From contig DATFFP010000050.1 of assembly GCA_035249985.1 (NCBI GenBank), positions 1-64,000 on the forward strand: 64,000 nucleotides of DNA, given 5' to 3'. The position numbers were made by a program, and so were the translations under genes. Position 1 is the first letter of the stretch; every line of letters starts with the position of its first letter. The notes beneath the pieces are model-generated. The model was not told the DNA's origin, did no database searches, and was given only the letters and a program-made list of their open reading frames with translations. Below are positions 18,255-28,500 of the stretch, piece after piece. Source of the DNA: JAICNG01 sp035249985. GTDB taxonomy: Bacteria; Gemmatimonadota; Gemmatimonadetes; Gemmatimonadales; Gemmatimonadaceae.

Positions 18255-19454
18255 ATGACGAATCGCTCCGCCGCCATCGTTCTGTCGCTCGGCTCGTTCG
18301 TCGTGACGCTGCTCGTCGCCGAGCTCGTCCTCGCGACCTTCTTTCCGTTCCCCGACCCGTATTATCCCCACAAGGTTCGGCCCACCGAGCGAGAGTACGT
18401 GCCTTCGTCGTTCGCGCCCAACGACACCTTCCATCTCGCGGTAGAGGAAAATCTCCCGGGCGTCACCGGAACGAGCATTTTCACGACCAATAGTCTGGGA
18501 TTCCGCGGTGGCGCGCTCGAGAAGCCCAAGCCGCTGAACGAGCTCCGGATCTTCCTGGTCGGAGGCAGCTCGCTGGAGTGCTTCTACCTGGATGACAGCG
18601 AAGTGATCTCGAAGCGGCTCGAGGAGCGGCTCGCTGATCGCGTCCCCGGTGCGCTCCGCGTGCGCGTCTACAACACGGCGAAATCCGGCGACCGCACCTT
18701 CGATCATCTCGCGATGGTCGTCCACCGCCTCGCCCACCTGGAGCCCGATCTCGTGATCGTCATGGCGGGCGTGAATGATCTGCGCGGTGCGATGATCGGT
18801 CTCGACTACCTGCTCTTCCGGCCAAAGAAGGAACGGTGGTCCTTCATACAGCTGCTCCGGCTCGCGGCGACGGAATTCCAGCTGCCACGGCGCGCCTACG
18901 CCGTGATGCGGCGGAGCAGCGAGCGCGAATTGCTGGAGGAGATCACCCTCACGAGTGACATCAAGGGCGACGTCGACGTTCGGCGATCCCGTCCGGTCAC
19001 GGACCGCGCACCCGCGGAGAACCTGGCCGCGTATACGAAGAATCTTCACACCCTGGTCGCAGCGACGCGCGGCACGGGCGCGGAGATGGTGCTCCTGACG
19101 CAGCCCACGACGTGGAACAGCACGGTCGATCCGCGTGCCGAGCAGTGGCACTGGATGACATTCGTGGGAGGTGAAGCGTATCGCGAAGACCTGCTGGAGG
19201 CCGCGATGGAGCGGTACAACGAGGGGCTGCGCGGCGTCGCACAGATGCATAACGTGCCGATGCTCGACCTGGCCGCCGCGCTTCCGAAGTCGCTCGACTT
19301 TTTCTACGATGACGTGCACTTCAACGTGCGCGGGGCGGACACGACCGCCGCGCTGCTCGCGAATTTCCTGGTCGATCGCGGGCTGACGCGTCCCCGGGCC
19401 CGGGGGACCGTCCTCGCCCTCACCCCGAGCTCAGCGAAGACCCGCGACGAGTAG
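18255..19454 (+). CDS. SGNH/GDSL-like hydrolase, membrane-anchored
   Basis: A 399-residue protein with an N-terminal membrane helix (AIVLSLGSFVVTLLVAELVLA). An SGNH domain follows: IFLVGGSSLECF (nucleophile-block serine), the NTAKSGDRTFDH oxyanion region, VIVMAGVNDLRGAM (block III Asn) and DDVHFNVRGADTTA (block V Asp/His). Such proteins often act as O-acetyl esterases or acetyltransferase partners in polysaccharide decoration. It is similar in design to the SGNH protein at 50158-51438. The 3' end overlaps the convergent deacetylase gene by 24 bp. Confidence 0.8.
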   Translation: MTNRSAAIVLSLGSFVVTLLVAELVLATFFPFPDPYYPHKVRPTEREYVPSSFAPNDTFHLAVEENLPGVTGTSIFTTNSLGFRGGALEKPKPLNELRIFLVGGSSLECFYLDDSEVISKRLEERLADRVPGALRVRVYNTAKSGDRTFDHLAMVVHRLAHLEPDLVIVMAGVNDLRGAMIGLDYLLFRPKKERWSFIQLLRLAATEFQLPRRAYAVMRRSSERELLEEITLTSDIKGDVDVRRSRPVTDRAPAENLAAYTKNLHTLVAATRGTGAEMVLLTQPTTWNSTVDPRAEQWHWMTFVGGEAYREDLLEAAMERYNEGLRGVAQMHNVPMLDLAAALPKSLDFFYDDVHFNVRGADTTAALLANFLVDRGLTRPRARGTVLALTPSSAKTRDE

Positions 19455-20348
19455 GGCGAAGCCGTCGCTCGACACGCCGGCGGGAATGGTCACCCGCGGG
19501 CAATCGAGCATATCCCGCGACGCCGGGCGCATCCATCCACCGGCCGCCCGCCAACCCGCGAGATATCCGCGATCGGTCGCGGCCTTCGCGACGCGGGGCG
19601 ATGTGAGCCCGTACGGATACGCGATGATCGGCAGCCAGCGATCCGTGGTACGCGCCAGCCATTCCAGCGGAAGATCGAGCTCCTTCGCGAGCTCCGCATC
19701 GGTGACTGCCGCGAGATTCGGGTGGCTCCACGAGTGGGCGCCTAACGTCAACGCCGGATGCCGCTCGAGGGCTTCCACGACATCGGAGACCGTTCCCGGA
19801 CGATGACACGGGGTGAGCGTGGCACTGTCGAGGTCGGCGGTTGCACCGGGGACATCCATCCCGCGGCCGCCAAGCTCGGTGAGGACGCGCTCACGCAGCG
19901 ACGGGTGGACTTCGCCCAACGCGGGATCGGCAACCACGTCCCACCAGAAGGCGCGCTCTCCAAGCAGTGCCGGTGCGACGAAGACCGTCGCCGGGAGCCC
20001 GAGGCGACGCAGCTCGTCGACACCCAGGGTCAACGCGCCATGGTAGGCATCATCGAAGGTGATCGCGACCCGCGGGCGGCCGAAGGGACGCGTCGGCTCG
20101 TGGAGCAGCTCACCTAACGGCACGACATCGAAGGATGCCCGGAGATGCTGCAGCTGGCGCACGAAGTCGGATCGCGTGAGGTGCAGCGACCGGTCCCCAG
20201 CCGGGATGACATCGTCGGGCACGACGTTGTGATACGCGAGGACGGCGGCACCGTGCCGACGAACCGCCCGTCCCACGTACGCGACGCCGCCAGCGACGAG
20301 CGCTCGTTCGACGATCCGCTTCGCTGACTGACGAGCCGTACGTCTCAC
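19431..20348 (-). CDS. Polysaccharide deacetylase (NodB domain)
   Basis: A protein of about 305 residues. AVLAYHNVVPDD, RVAITFDDAYHGALTLGVDEL and LTLGAHSWSHPNLAAV are the metal-binding TFDD and HxxxHP motifs of carbohydrate esterase family 4. LPIIAYPYGLTSPRV is the RYPYG-like motif. I chose GTG at 20348 because it overlaps the stop of the preceding ligase gene by four bases (GTGA); another GTG at 20363 is possible. No signal peptide is evident. It probably deacetylates N-acetyl sugars of the exopolysaccharide. Confidence 0.82.
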   Translation of the reverse strand: MRRTARQSAKRIVERALVAGGVAYVGRAVRRHGAAVLAYHNVVPDDVIPAGDRSLHLTRSDFVRQLQHLRASFDVVPLGELLHEPTRPFGRPRVAITFDDAYHGALTLGVDELRRLGLPATVFVAPALLGERAFWWDVVADPALGEVHPSLRERVLTELGGRGMDVPGATADLDSATLTPCHRPGTVSDVVEALERHPALTLGAHSWSHPNLAAVTDAELAKELDLPLEWLARTTDRWLPIIAYPYGLTSPRVAKAATDRGYLAGWRAAGGWMRPASRDMLDCPRVTIPAGVSSDGFALLVAGLR

Positions 20349-21775
20349 CGCTTCGCGAGCCACGGCGAGCGAAAGGGAACCCGTGCTCCACGCCGAGTGG
20401 TGGGCGGCGGTATCGGCGGAGCCAGCCGACGGTCGGCGCACGCGTAGAGGGCCGCGGTGAACGCGGTGAGGATGTAGATCGGGTCCATGAAGGCGAAGGA
20501 GACGAACGAGCACGTCACGATGAACCCGATGTACGCGATCGGCATGTACATCGTCGCCGTGTAGATGAATCGCTCCTCGGTGGTTCCGGTCGCCCAGTCT
20601 CGCGGGAGTCGCCGTCGCAGCGACAGCAGGCCGAAGATGCCGCCCACGCTGAGTGAGGACCAAAGAACGAGACCGGCGATGCCAAGCTCGGCCCCGACTT
20701 GCACGAACGAGTTGTGGGCGGCGGTGAAGATCAGGCCCATCCCGTCCTCGGTCTGTTTCGCCTTCTCCGAGATCGTGCCTTCCGCGCGCCCGAAGTTGGC
20801 GATCCCGAGCCCGAACACCGGATAGCGGATCATGTAGCCCACTCCGCGCTTCCACACCTTTACGCGACCGTCCTGGTCGGTGAGGTTGTAGTCCGCCGAG
20901 GGCTCCAGCATGGTGCCCATCTGCTTCCAGTAGCCGTCGGGCGCGGCAAGAAAGAGGGCGCCGGCGATGACCAGGATGGCGCTCACTCTTCGAATCACCG
21001 ACACCTCGCGCAGCGCGAACAGAATGATCGTGAAGACGGTGATCATGCCGACGAACGAGCCGCGCGACCCGCTCAAGGCCACCGTCCAGCCGATCGCGAT
21101 GAGCACGACGAGGCCGAACAGCTTCGTCAGCCGGCCAGCGTTACGCGTGAGCAGGAGCACGAGAGGAATCGCGATCGTCAGGATGACGCCCATGTCGTTG
21201 GGGTCGTACATGCCCATCGCGGCATCGTTGAGCCGAGCGCTGTGGCTGCCGAACTGGTCGGTGACGCCAACGACGAAGATCGCATTCCAGCACATGAAAG
21301 CCGCGGCGAGCACGAAGGACCACATGAAAAACCAGATGTCGCGCTCGTGCCGGATGGCGATCGTCAGAAGGAACCAGAACAGCACGACCTTCGAGTACTC
21401 CTCGATGAGGTAGGTAGCCGACTGTCCGATAGAAAGGCCAAACGGAATCGAGAGACAAGCGAGTACGACCAGCGCACACACGACCCTGGCCGGCCAGGTG
21501 CGGAGCGCCCGCCCATCGTTGAGCTTGCGTGGATTCAGGTAGGCGTAGGCGGCCGCGCAGATCGCGAGCGACAGCGCGGGACGCAGCGGCTTGAGGAACA
21601 GGAGGGTGAGGTGTACCCCTCCGATCGAGAGCATGAACATCCCCGCCATCGACAGGCGCAGCGGATCGAGGTCCAGGCGGGCAGCCCGGGCCTTGAGGCG
21701 GTCGAAGGCGGTAGACGGCAACCGCAACGTTCGCGTCAGCCGAACCGCGTTCGGGCGGAGCGTTATCAGCGACAA
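20345..21775 (-). CDS. O-antigen ligase/polymerase-like membrane protein
   Basis: A polytopic protein of roughly 475 residues from the TTG at 21775; the open frame extends upstream to 21982, and a TTG at 21829 is another candidate, so the start is uncertain. It has ten or more transmembrane helices and a large loop (SADYNLTDQDGRVKVWKRGV, YPVFGLGIANFG, TAAHNSFVQVGAELG). The last stretch is the H-N-x-(F/Y) Wzy-C motif of O-antigen ligases and Wzy-type enzymes. It likely transfers or polymerises lipid-linked glycans at the periplasmic face. It is coupled to the downstream deacetylase. Confidence 0.8.
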   Translation of the reverse strand: MSLITLRPNAVRLTRTLRLPSTAFDRLKARAARLDLDPLRLSMAGMFMLSIGGVHLTLLFLKPLRPALSLAICAAAYAYLNPRKLNDGRALRTWPARVVCALVVLACLSIPFGLSIGQSATYLIEEYSKVVLFWFLLTIAIRHERDIWFFMWSFVLAAAFMCWNAIFVVGVTDQFGSHSARLNDAAMGMYDPNDMGVILTIAIPLVLLLTRNAGRLTKLFGLVVLIAIGWTVALSGSRGSFVGMITVFTIILFALREVSVIRRVSAILVIAGALFLAAPDGYWKQMGTMLEPSADYNLTDQDGRVKVWKRGVGYMIRYPVFGLGIANFGRAEGTISEKAKQTEDGMGLIFTAAHNSFVQVGAELGIAGLVLWSSLSVGGIFGLLSLRRRLPRDWATGTTEERFIYTATMYMPIAYIGFIVTCSFVSFAFMDPIYILTAFTAALYACADRRLAPPIPPPTTRRGARVPFRSPWLAKR

Positions 21776-22093
21776 AGTGGGTCTCGAAGCCTGGCGAAGG
21801 AGGTGATCGTGCGGCCGCAGGGTGAGCAAGTCACAGACCCCGCACAGACGCTCCAGAGGTGACGTTTCAAAGGCCGGACGCCGGCATTGCGACAGCGGTT
21901 GTCGCGCACCGGCAACGCGTGTTGTACCGGCCCCACATCGTGCCGTCTCGAAGTGGCGCAAACCACGGTGGTTCCGTGTCATCCGCCACTCCGCGCATGG
22001 CTCAGCGTTTGCTTTCCCGGGGGCCGCGAGCGCGCTGTGCTCCGCCGCGCCAGGCCGCGTGATCTCCGAAGTGGGTCCCCTCCATCACCAACC
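21776..22093. other. Divergent intergenic region
   Basis: Separates the ligase-like gene (leftward) from the Gfo/Idh-epimerase gene (rightward). No gene, repeat or clear promoter motif is visible. Part of it may code for the N-terminus of the ligase if translation starts upstream of 21775. Confidence 0.4.
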
Positions 22094-24133
22094 GTGAACC
22101 GTACTGACAATTCCCGTCCCTCCGCCGAATCCGAGAGGACGCTCCGTATTGCCGTCGTTGGCGCCGGAAAGATGGGCCGCCATCACATGCAGGCGATTGG
22201 ACGGCTCGGCACGCTCGGCCAGCTCGTGGCCGTGGCCGATAGCTCTCCCGAGGCGCTCAAGGGCGTTCGGGATATGTACGCCAGCGTTCGCACGTTCGAA
22301 TCGGTCGCTGAGATGCTCAAGAGGGAGCGCATCGATGTGGTGCACGTGTGCACTGCGCCGGCGACCCACGAGGCAGTGGCGCGCCAGGCGCTGGAGGCCG
22401 GGTGTCACGTCTACGTAGAAAAGCCCGTGGTCGACACCGTCGGTGCCATGGAGCGGCTGCAGGCAATCGCAAGCGCCCGAGGCTTGATCGTGATGCCCGG
22501 ACATCAGCTCCTGTTCGAGCAGCCGATGCGGACCCTGCGCACCCTTTTGCCAGCCGTTGGCCGTCTGGTGCACGTGGAGAGCTACTTCGCGTTCCGGCCC
22601 GCGCGCCGCGATGCACGCGGTCGCGTCGCGCTCCGCGCCGATTTACAGCTCCTCGACATTCTGCCGCACCCGGTCTACCTCCTCCTCGCGTCACTCGAAG
22701 CCGCCGAGCCCGACGGTCGGCCCGAGCTCGCCGGGTTGACGCTCGGTCCGCGCGGAACGGTGCACGCACTCGTCAGGCAGGGCGCGGTCACCGGCACGCT
22801 CACGGTGACGCTGGATGGCCGCCCGGTCGACAGCTACCTGCGCGTCGTGGGAACGAACGGGGTCGTCCACGCGGACTTCGTGCGTGGCACGGTGCAGCGC
22901 CAGATCGGCCCCGGCACCTCCGGCATCGACAAGGTGCTCGCACCGTACCGGACGGCTCGTCAGCTCGCGTGGGATACCACTGCGGCACTCACGGAGCGCG
23001 CGCGCCGGCGCACGCGAAGCTATCCGGGCCTCGCGGAGATCTTCGAGGCGATGTACGTCGCGGTTCGCAACGGGGATGATGCGCCGATCTCGCCGCAGAG
23101 CACGCGGGAGACGGTGCGCATCTGCCAGGCGATCGGTGAGGCGATCGCCACGACGGACGACGCATCGTCGTCCGCCTCCACCGGCGACATTTCGCGCATG
23201 GCGCTCGTCACCGGCGGGACCGGCTTCCTGGGTGCGCATGTCGTTCGCTCCCTGCTCTCGCAGGGCTGGAGAGTACGCGTGCTCGCCCGGCGCCTGCCGG
23301 CCCCCTGGGACCGCATCGCCGGCGCCGAGTATGCCATTGGGGAGCTGGGCGGGGACGGGTCGGCACCGTTAGGCGACATCGATACCATCGTCCATTGCGC
23401 CGCCGAGACCTCCGGCGGATGGGACGATCACGAGCTGAACTCCATTCGGGCGACGGAGCGTCTTCTGCGCGATGCCGCGGCGGCAGGGGTGGAGCGGTTC
23501 ATCCACGTCAGCAGCATCGCCGTGCTCGATGAGGCCGGTCGTCAGCCGCTGACCGAGGATAGTCCGCTCGAGCGGGACCCGCGGGCGCGTGGGCCATACG
23601 TGTGGGGCAAGCGTGAATCCGAAGCCGTGGTGCGAACGCTCGCGCGCGAGCTCGGCGTATCGCTCCGCGTGGTTCGTCCGGGAGCGCTGGTGGACTTCGC
23701 GGCGTTCGATCCCCCGGGGCGGCTCGGCAAGCGCATTGGCGGCATCTTCGTCGCCGTCGGCAAACCCAACGAGCGGCTCGGGATCATCGACGTCGCGGAG
23801 GCGGGACGTATCATCGCGTGGATGGCCGATCATTTCGAGGAATCACCGGAAACGCTCCATCTGCTCGCGCCATCGCTTCCGACGCGGAAAGACCTGGTGC
23901 AGCGACTGCGTGCGTCGAACCCCGGCCTCACCGTGCTGCGGATTCCGCGACCGCTGCTGCTCGCGCTGTCGGCGCTCGCGAGCGGCGCGCAGCGGGTGCT
24001 TCGTCCGGGTCGCCCGCCCGTCAACGTCGCGCGCGTGTTCGGGACGCCGCGATACGACACGACCGCCGTGGGTCGCGTCATGGAATCAATGGCGAGCGTC
24101 GACCGCGACGAGCGTGTGGCGGTAACGGTCTAG
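22094..24133 (+). CDS. Fusion of Gfo/Idh/MocA oxidoreductase and NAD-dependent epimerase/dehydratase
   Basis: A 679-residue protein starting at GTG 22094. Residues ~17-355 are a Gfo/Idh/MocA oxidoreductase with the Rossmann loop VVGAGKMG (23-28) and the EKP motif (109-111). Residues ~369-670 are an extended SDR with MALVTGGTGFLGAHVV, the HVSSIAV strand and the catalytic YxxxK in GPYVWGKRES. Both halves bind NAD(P) and both families modify nucleotide sugars, so one polypeptide may carry out two successive oxidation/epimerisation/reduction steps. A Met at residue 369 starts the SDR half, but no Shine-Dalgarno precedes it. The next gene, a processive GT2, begins seven bases later. Confidence 0.88.
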   Translation: MNRTDNSRPSAESERTLRIAVVGAGKMGRHHMQAIGRLGTLGQLVAVADSSPEALKGVRDMYASVRTFESVAEMLKRERIDVVHVCTAPATHEAVARQALEAGCHVYVEKPVVDTVGAMERLQAIASARGLIVMPGHQLLFEQPMRTLRTLLPAVGRLVHVESYFAFRPARRDARGRVALRADLQLLDILPHPVYLLLASLEAAEPDGRPELAGLTLGPRGTVHALVRQGAVTGTLTVTLDGRPVDSYLRVVGTNGVVHADFVRGTVQRQIGPGTSGIDKVLAPYRTARQLAWDTTAALTERARRRTRSYPGLAEIFEAMYVAVRNGDDAPISPQSTRETVRICQAIGEAIATTDDASSSASTGDISRMALVTGGTGFLGAHVVRSLLSQGWRVRVLARRLPAPWDRIAGAEYAIGELGGDGSAPLGDIDTIVHCAAETSGGWDDHELNSIRATERLLRDAAAAGVERFIHVSSIAVLDEAGRQPLTEDSPLERDPRARGPYVWGKRESEAVVRTLARELGVSLRVVRPGALVDFAAFDPPGRLGKRIGGIFVAVGKPNERLGIIDVAEAGRIIAWMADHFEESPETLHLLAPSLPTRKDLVQRLRASNPGLTVLRIPRPLLLALSALASGAQRVLRPGRPPVNVARVFGTPRYDTTAVGRVMESMASVDRDERVAVTV

Positions 24134-24139
24134 ACGCTC

Positions 24140-25327
24140 GTGATCATCATCTCGGGACTGCTGGCGCTCATCGGCGTCATTCTCGCACTGCCCACGCTGT
24201 CGGATCTGGTGAGCGTCGTGCGCTCGCTCGTTCGGCGTCGTCCGAGTTCCACCGAGCATCCCGGTGAGCTTCCGCGCATTCTGTTCCTGGTTCCGGCGCA
24301 CGACGAAGAGGTGCTGATCGCGCACACCGTCGCGTCGCTGGGATCACAGGATTATCCCGCCGCGTGGCGCCCGGTCGTGGTCATCGCCGACAACTGCAGC
24401 GACCGCACGGCGGACATCGCCGCCGACGCGGGCGCGCGTGTTCTGGTGCGGCAGGATGCGGAAAGACGAGGAAAGCCCTACGCCCTGCAATGGGCGCTCG
24501 GACACATCCCGATCGACGACTACGATGCCGTCGTCGTCGTGGATGCCGATGCGGTCGTCGACCGGGGCTTCGCGCGAGCGCTCGCCGCGGCCGGGCCGCT
24601 GCATGACAGGGCGTGGCAAACGTTCAACGACGTGCGGAATCAGGGCGAGAACGCGCTGACGCGAATGGCCGCGGTGTTTTCGGCGGCGCGGGCGCAGTTC
24701 ATCAACGCGCTCAAGCACCGCGTCGGCGTCAACGTGCCGCTCGCGAACGGCCTGTGTCTCGGACGGGAAGTCGTGCGCCGACATGGGTGGAACGCGCTGT
24801 CGATCTGTGAGGATTGGGAGATGTACGCGCTGCTGACGCTGGCTGGCGAGCGCATCGAGAACGTGCCCGATGCGCGCGTGTCGGCGCAGGAAGCGCGAAC
24901 GCTTGCCCAGAGCTCATCGCAGCGACAGCGCTGGGCGGCTGGCAAGATCACGGTGCTTGGGCAGCTGGGTCCGCGCCTGCTGCGGTCGCGCGCGATATCG
25001 CCCTGGCAAAAGCTGGACGTGCTCGCCGAGCTGACGGCTCCGGGGCCGGTCGTGCATGCTGCGCTCGCGGTGTTGCTCGGACTCGTGGCGCTGCTGGTCC
25101 CGGGAACCGCGTTCCTTCTTGTCCTGCTGGGGGTGTCGGTCCTGCGCGTGATGGTGTACGCGGTGCTCGGACTCACCCGGGTCCGCGAGCCGGCGCGCGC
25201 CCTGCTTGCCTTCGCGTATCTGCCCCTCTACGCCGTGTGGCGGCTGGGCGTTCAGGTGTCCGCGCTCAGGATGGTGGGCGCAAAGCCCTGGGTTCGAACA
25301 GGCCGACACGCGCCACAGGCGCCCTGA
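24140..25327 (+). CDS. Processive-type GT2 glycosyltransferase
   Basis: A 395-residue protein with one N-terminal helix (IIISGLLALIGVILALPTL). The GT-A domain has RILFLVPAHDEE, VVIADNCSDRT and VVVDADAVVD (DxD). ICEDWEMYALL supplies the ED pair, SSQRQRWAAGK the QxxRW motif, and three helices follow. The complete D, DxD, ED, QxxRW set is that of cellulose/hyaluronan-type synthases and related single-addition enzymes. It is co-transcribed with the sugar-modifying fusion gene, which may supply its donor. Confidence 0.85.
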   Translation: MIIISGLLALIGVILALPTLSDLVSVVRSLVRRRPSSTEHPGELPRILFLVPAHDEEVLIAHTVASLGSQDYPAAWRPVVVIADNCSDRTADIAADAGARVLVRQDAERRGKPYALQWALGHIPIDDYDAVVVVDADAVVDRGFARALAAAGPLHDRAWQTFNDVRNQGENALTRMAAVFSAARAQFINALKHRVGVNVPLANGLCLGREVVRRHGWNALSICEDWEMYALLTLAGERIENVPDARVSAQEARTLAQSSSQRQRWAAGKITVLGQLGPRLLRSRAISPWQKLDVLAELTAPGPVVHAALAVLLGLVALLVPGTAFLLVLLGVSVLRVMVYAVLGLTRVREPARALLAFAYLPLYAVWRLGVQVSALRMVGAKPWVRTGRHAPQAP

Positions 25328-25356
25328 CGACCGGCACGTCGACGCTCTCGCGCAAC

Positions 25357-25523
25357 GAGCCTTGACAGCGGTAGCACGGAGACACACAGAGACATCGCAC
25401 AGAGACGCACAGAGGAACTTCAACCGCGAAAGCTTTTTCCAAAGCTTCTGCAGTTGAAGTTCCTCTGTGCGTCCCTATGCGATGTCTCTCTGTGTGTCTC
25501 CGTGCTACCGCTGTCAAGGGCTC
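25357..25523. repeat. Long palindrome between convergent genes (core family)
   Basis: A 68-base left arm (25357-25424) and a 71-base right arm (25453-25523) are nearly complementary. They are built largely of ACAGAGAC/ACACAGAG-type short repeats around a 28-base centre that itself contains an AAAGCTT inverted pair. The centre (GGAACTTCAACCGCGAAAGC to GCAGTTGAAGTTCC) resembles the centres of the palindromes at 58337-58572 and 59525-59660. It lies exactly between two converging genes and could terminate transcription from both sides. No gene is seen in 25328-25567. Confidence 0.92.
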
Positions 25524-25567
25524 GCTAACACCCTCATCACATTCGCCATCGTTAGGTCACCCGGCCG

Positions 25568-28500
25568 CTAGTACGCTCCGCACCAGCCGTCGCGGCATAC
25601 CTTCACGCCGCCCCAGTAGGTGTAGGTGTTCGTCGCATTCCAGTTGGCCTGCCCATTGTTCCCCACGAACAGGTGGCGGAAGCAATCGTTGTTGGTGTTT
25701 CGGAAGTCCGGGTCGCGAGCGAGCAGCGTCTGGTTGAGGAAATTGCCGCTCAGGAAGTCCGCGTCCGTGTACAGGAGCGTGCCCGCCGCGTCGTAGATCC
25801 GCGTATCGAACTTGAAGGTCGACGACGTGATGAAGTGGAAGTGCCACTCGATGCGGTAAACCACGTTCTTCTGCAGCTGTACGCGCAGATTCCACCACTC
25901 CTCGCTCGGCGTGTTGGAGAACTGCCACTCGGGACGCCAACCGGTCGTGCCAATCGAGCGCTTGAACGTCCACAGGAATGGGCAGCTTCCCGGCATGGGC
26001 TCCACCGGGTGATCCGATCCCCCGCCCTGCGCCGCCTCATCCACTCGCGTGTAAATGCGATAGTAGAGGTGACTGCCGACCTGCGGCGCGGGAATACCGT
26101 TCGTGAGCTGCATGTGCTCCGCGTCCTGCTCGCCCAGCTGAAGCACGCGCAGCACGTTCGCCATGCCGGACGGGAAGCCGAGCCCCGTAGCGGGAACCAC
26201 CGAGAGCAGCTGTGGTCCGCCGTAGTTGACCCATTCCGACCACTTGGTGCCGTCACGCAGCGCCGTCGTGCTGGTGCCGGTGGCGGTGCGCCAATCGCTC
26301 TCGAAGAGCGTGGTGCCCACCGATGTGGTTGCGACGGTGATAGAGGCCGTGCCGCTCCGACCTTCGCTCGTGGCGGTGATCGTCACTGGTCCGCCCGCTA
26401 TGACGCCGGCGACGAGGCCGGTGGGCGCAACCGTCACCACGAGAGGATTCGAGCTCGCCCACGTCACGACGCGTCCGGTGAGGAGATTCCCCGCAGCGTC
26501 TCTCAACGTGGCGGCGAGTTGAAGCGTCTGCCCTGGAGCGATGCTCGCGCTCGGCGGGCTGAGGGTGACGCTCGCAACAGGCGCCGGTGGAGGCGGTGGC
26601 GGTGGCGCGGTGATGGTCACTGCCGCACTCCCGCTTCTTCCTTCGCTCGTTGCTGTGATCGTGACCGGTCCACCGGCCGCGACACCGGTAACGAGCCCCG
26701 TGCTCGACACCGTCGCGATCGCGGCGCTGCCTGTCGTCCACGTAATCGGGCGTCCCGTGAGCACGTTCCCCGCTGCGTCACGCAGAGTGGCCGAGAGCTG
26801 CAGTGTCTGCCCTTGACCGATGCTTCCAGTGGCGGGCGTGACCGTAACTGTCGCGACCGGAACTGGAGGTGCGGCGGTCACCGTGACGGCCGATGTACCG
26901 CTCCGACCCTCGCTCGTGGCGGTGATCGTCACCGGGCCACCGCTGCTGACGCCGGTAACGACACCACTACCGGAAACGGTGGCGATGCCGGTGTTGCTGC
27001 TCGACCATGTCACGGTTCGTCCGGTGAGCACATTGCCCGCCGCATCGCGGAGCGTCGCGGCGAGCTGCACGGTTTGTCCGGCTTGAACGGAGGCCGTTGT
27101 TGGCACGACGCTCACTGTCGCGACCGGTGCGGGTGCACCGCTCGTGACTGTCAGAGTAGTCGAGGCCCCCATTCCCTCGGAGACCGCCACGATGTCGGCA
27201 ACGCCCGGGTTGCGAGCGGTCGCGCGTCCGTTCTCATCAATGGAGGCGTATCCAGGATGGTTCGAGTACCACGTCACGGTACGGCCGGTGAGGACATTGC
27301 CGGCGGCGTCGCGAAGCGTGGCGGTGAACTGCACCGACTGCCCGACCTGCGCGGTTGCCCCCGTGGGTGCCAGTGTGATCAACGCGACTGGCGCGGGGGG
27401 CGGCGGTGGCGGTGGCGTCGAGGACGTCACCGTGAGAGTGGTCGTGGCGCTGATGCCCTCGGAGACCGCCACGATGTCAGCGACGCCCGGGTTGCGCGCC
27501 GTCGCGCGGCCGTTTGCATCCATCGAGGCGTATCCAGGGTGGTTCGAGTACCAGAAGATCGACCGCCCAGTGAGAATGTTCCCGGCCGCGTCGCGAAGCG
27601 TGGCAATGAACTGCACCGATTCGCCGACTGCCGCGCTGGAGTGCGCAGGCGCCAGCGTGATCAGCGCTACCGGCGTCGGCGGCGGCGGGGGTGGGGGTGG
27701 CGGCGCCGCGTCACTGACGATGAGCGATGCGGTCGCGTTGACGCCTTCAGAGATCGCGACGATGTCAGCGGTTCCCGGGTTGAGCGCCGTCGCCAGCCCG
27801 TTCGCGTCAATTCTCGCGTACCCCGGGTGATTCGAGTACCAGGTTACGGCTCGACCGGTGAGCACGTTGCCGCTGGCATCGCGCAGCGTGACCGTATACT
27901 GGACGGTCGCGCCGGGCTGCACCGAGGTCATCGCCGGAGAAATCGTCATCACCGCGACGGGTGCAGGCGATGTCGATCCGCCGGTGACCGTGAGCGATGC
28001 CGTGCCGCTTTGGCCTTCACTCGTCGCGCGCAACACGGTCGTACCGGCGCTCACCCCAACGGCGAGGCCATCGGCGTTGACCGTCGCCACCGCCGGATCC
28101 GACGACGTCCACGTCACCGTGCGCCCCGAGAGCGGATTGCCAGCGGCGTCTCGCGGCGTCGCGACGAACTGAAGCGACTGACCAACCTGAACGCTGCCGG
28201 TGCCAGGAACGACCGACACGGACGCTACGGAAGTTCCTCCCGAGACCGTCACCGTGGCACGACCCGAAATGCCGCCTGCGCTCGCGGTGATCTCCGCGGC
28301 GCCACCGGCGTGCGCGGTCGCCAGGCCACTCGAGGAAACGCTGACGAGCGCCGGGTTGGATGAGCTCCACGTGAAGCTCGTTCCCGCCAGCGGTGCGCCA
28401 GAGGCATCGCGCGCCGTTGCCGTCAGCTGCGTCGAGGCCCCCACGGCGAGCGTCGACGACGACGGAGACACCTCGATCGAGGCGACCGCGTTAGGCGTGG

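Noticed and set aside
19431..20855. A longer N-terminus for the deacetylase (474 residues)
   Set aside because: The extension lies within the O-antigen-ligase-like gene on the same strand in another frame.
25673..28363. An 896-codon plus-strand open frame opposite the large BIG2 gene
   Set aside because: Arg/His/Gly-rich repetitive translation caused by the BIG2 repeats read backwards; the minus-strand frame has a lipobox, repeats and a riboswitch.
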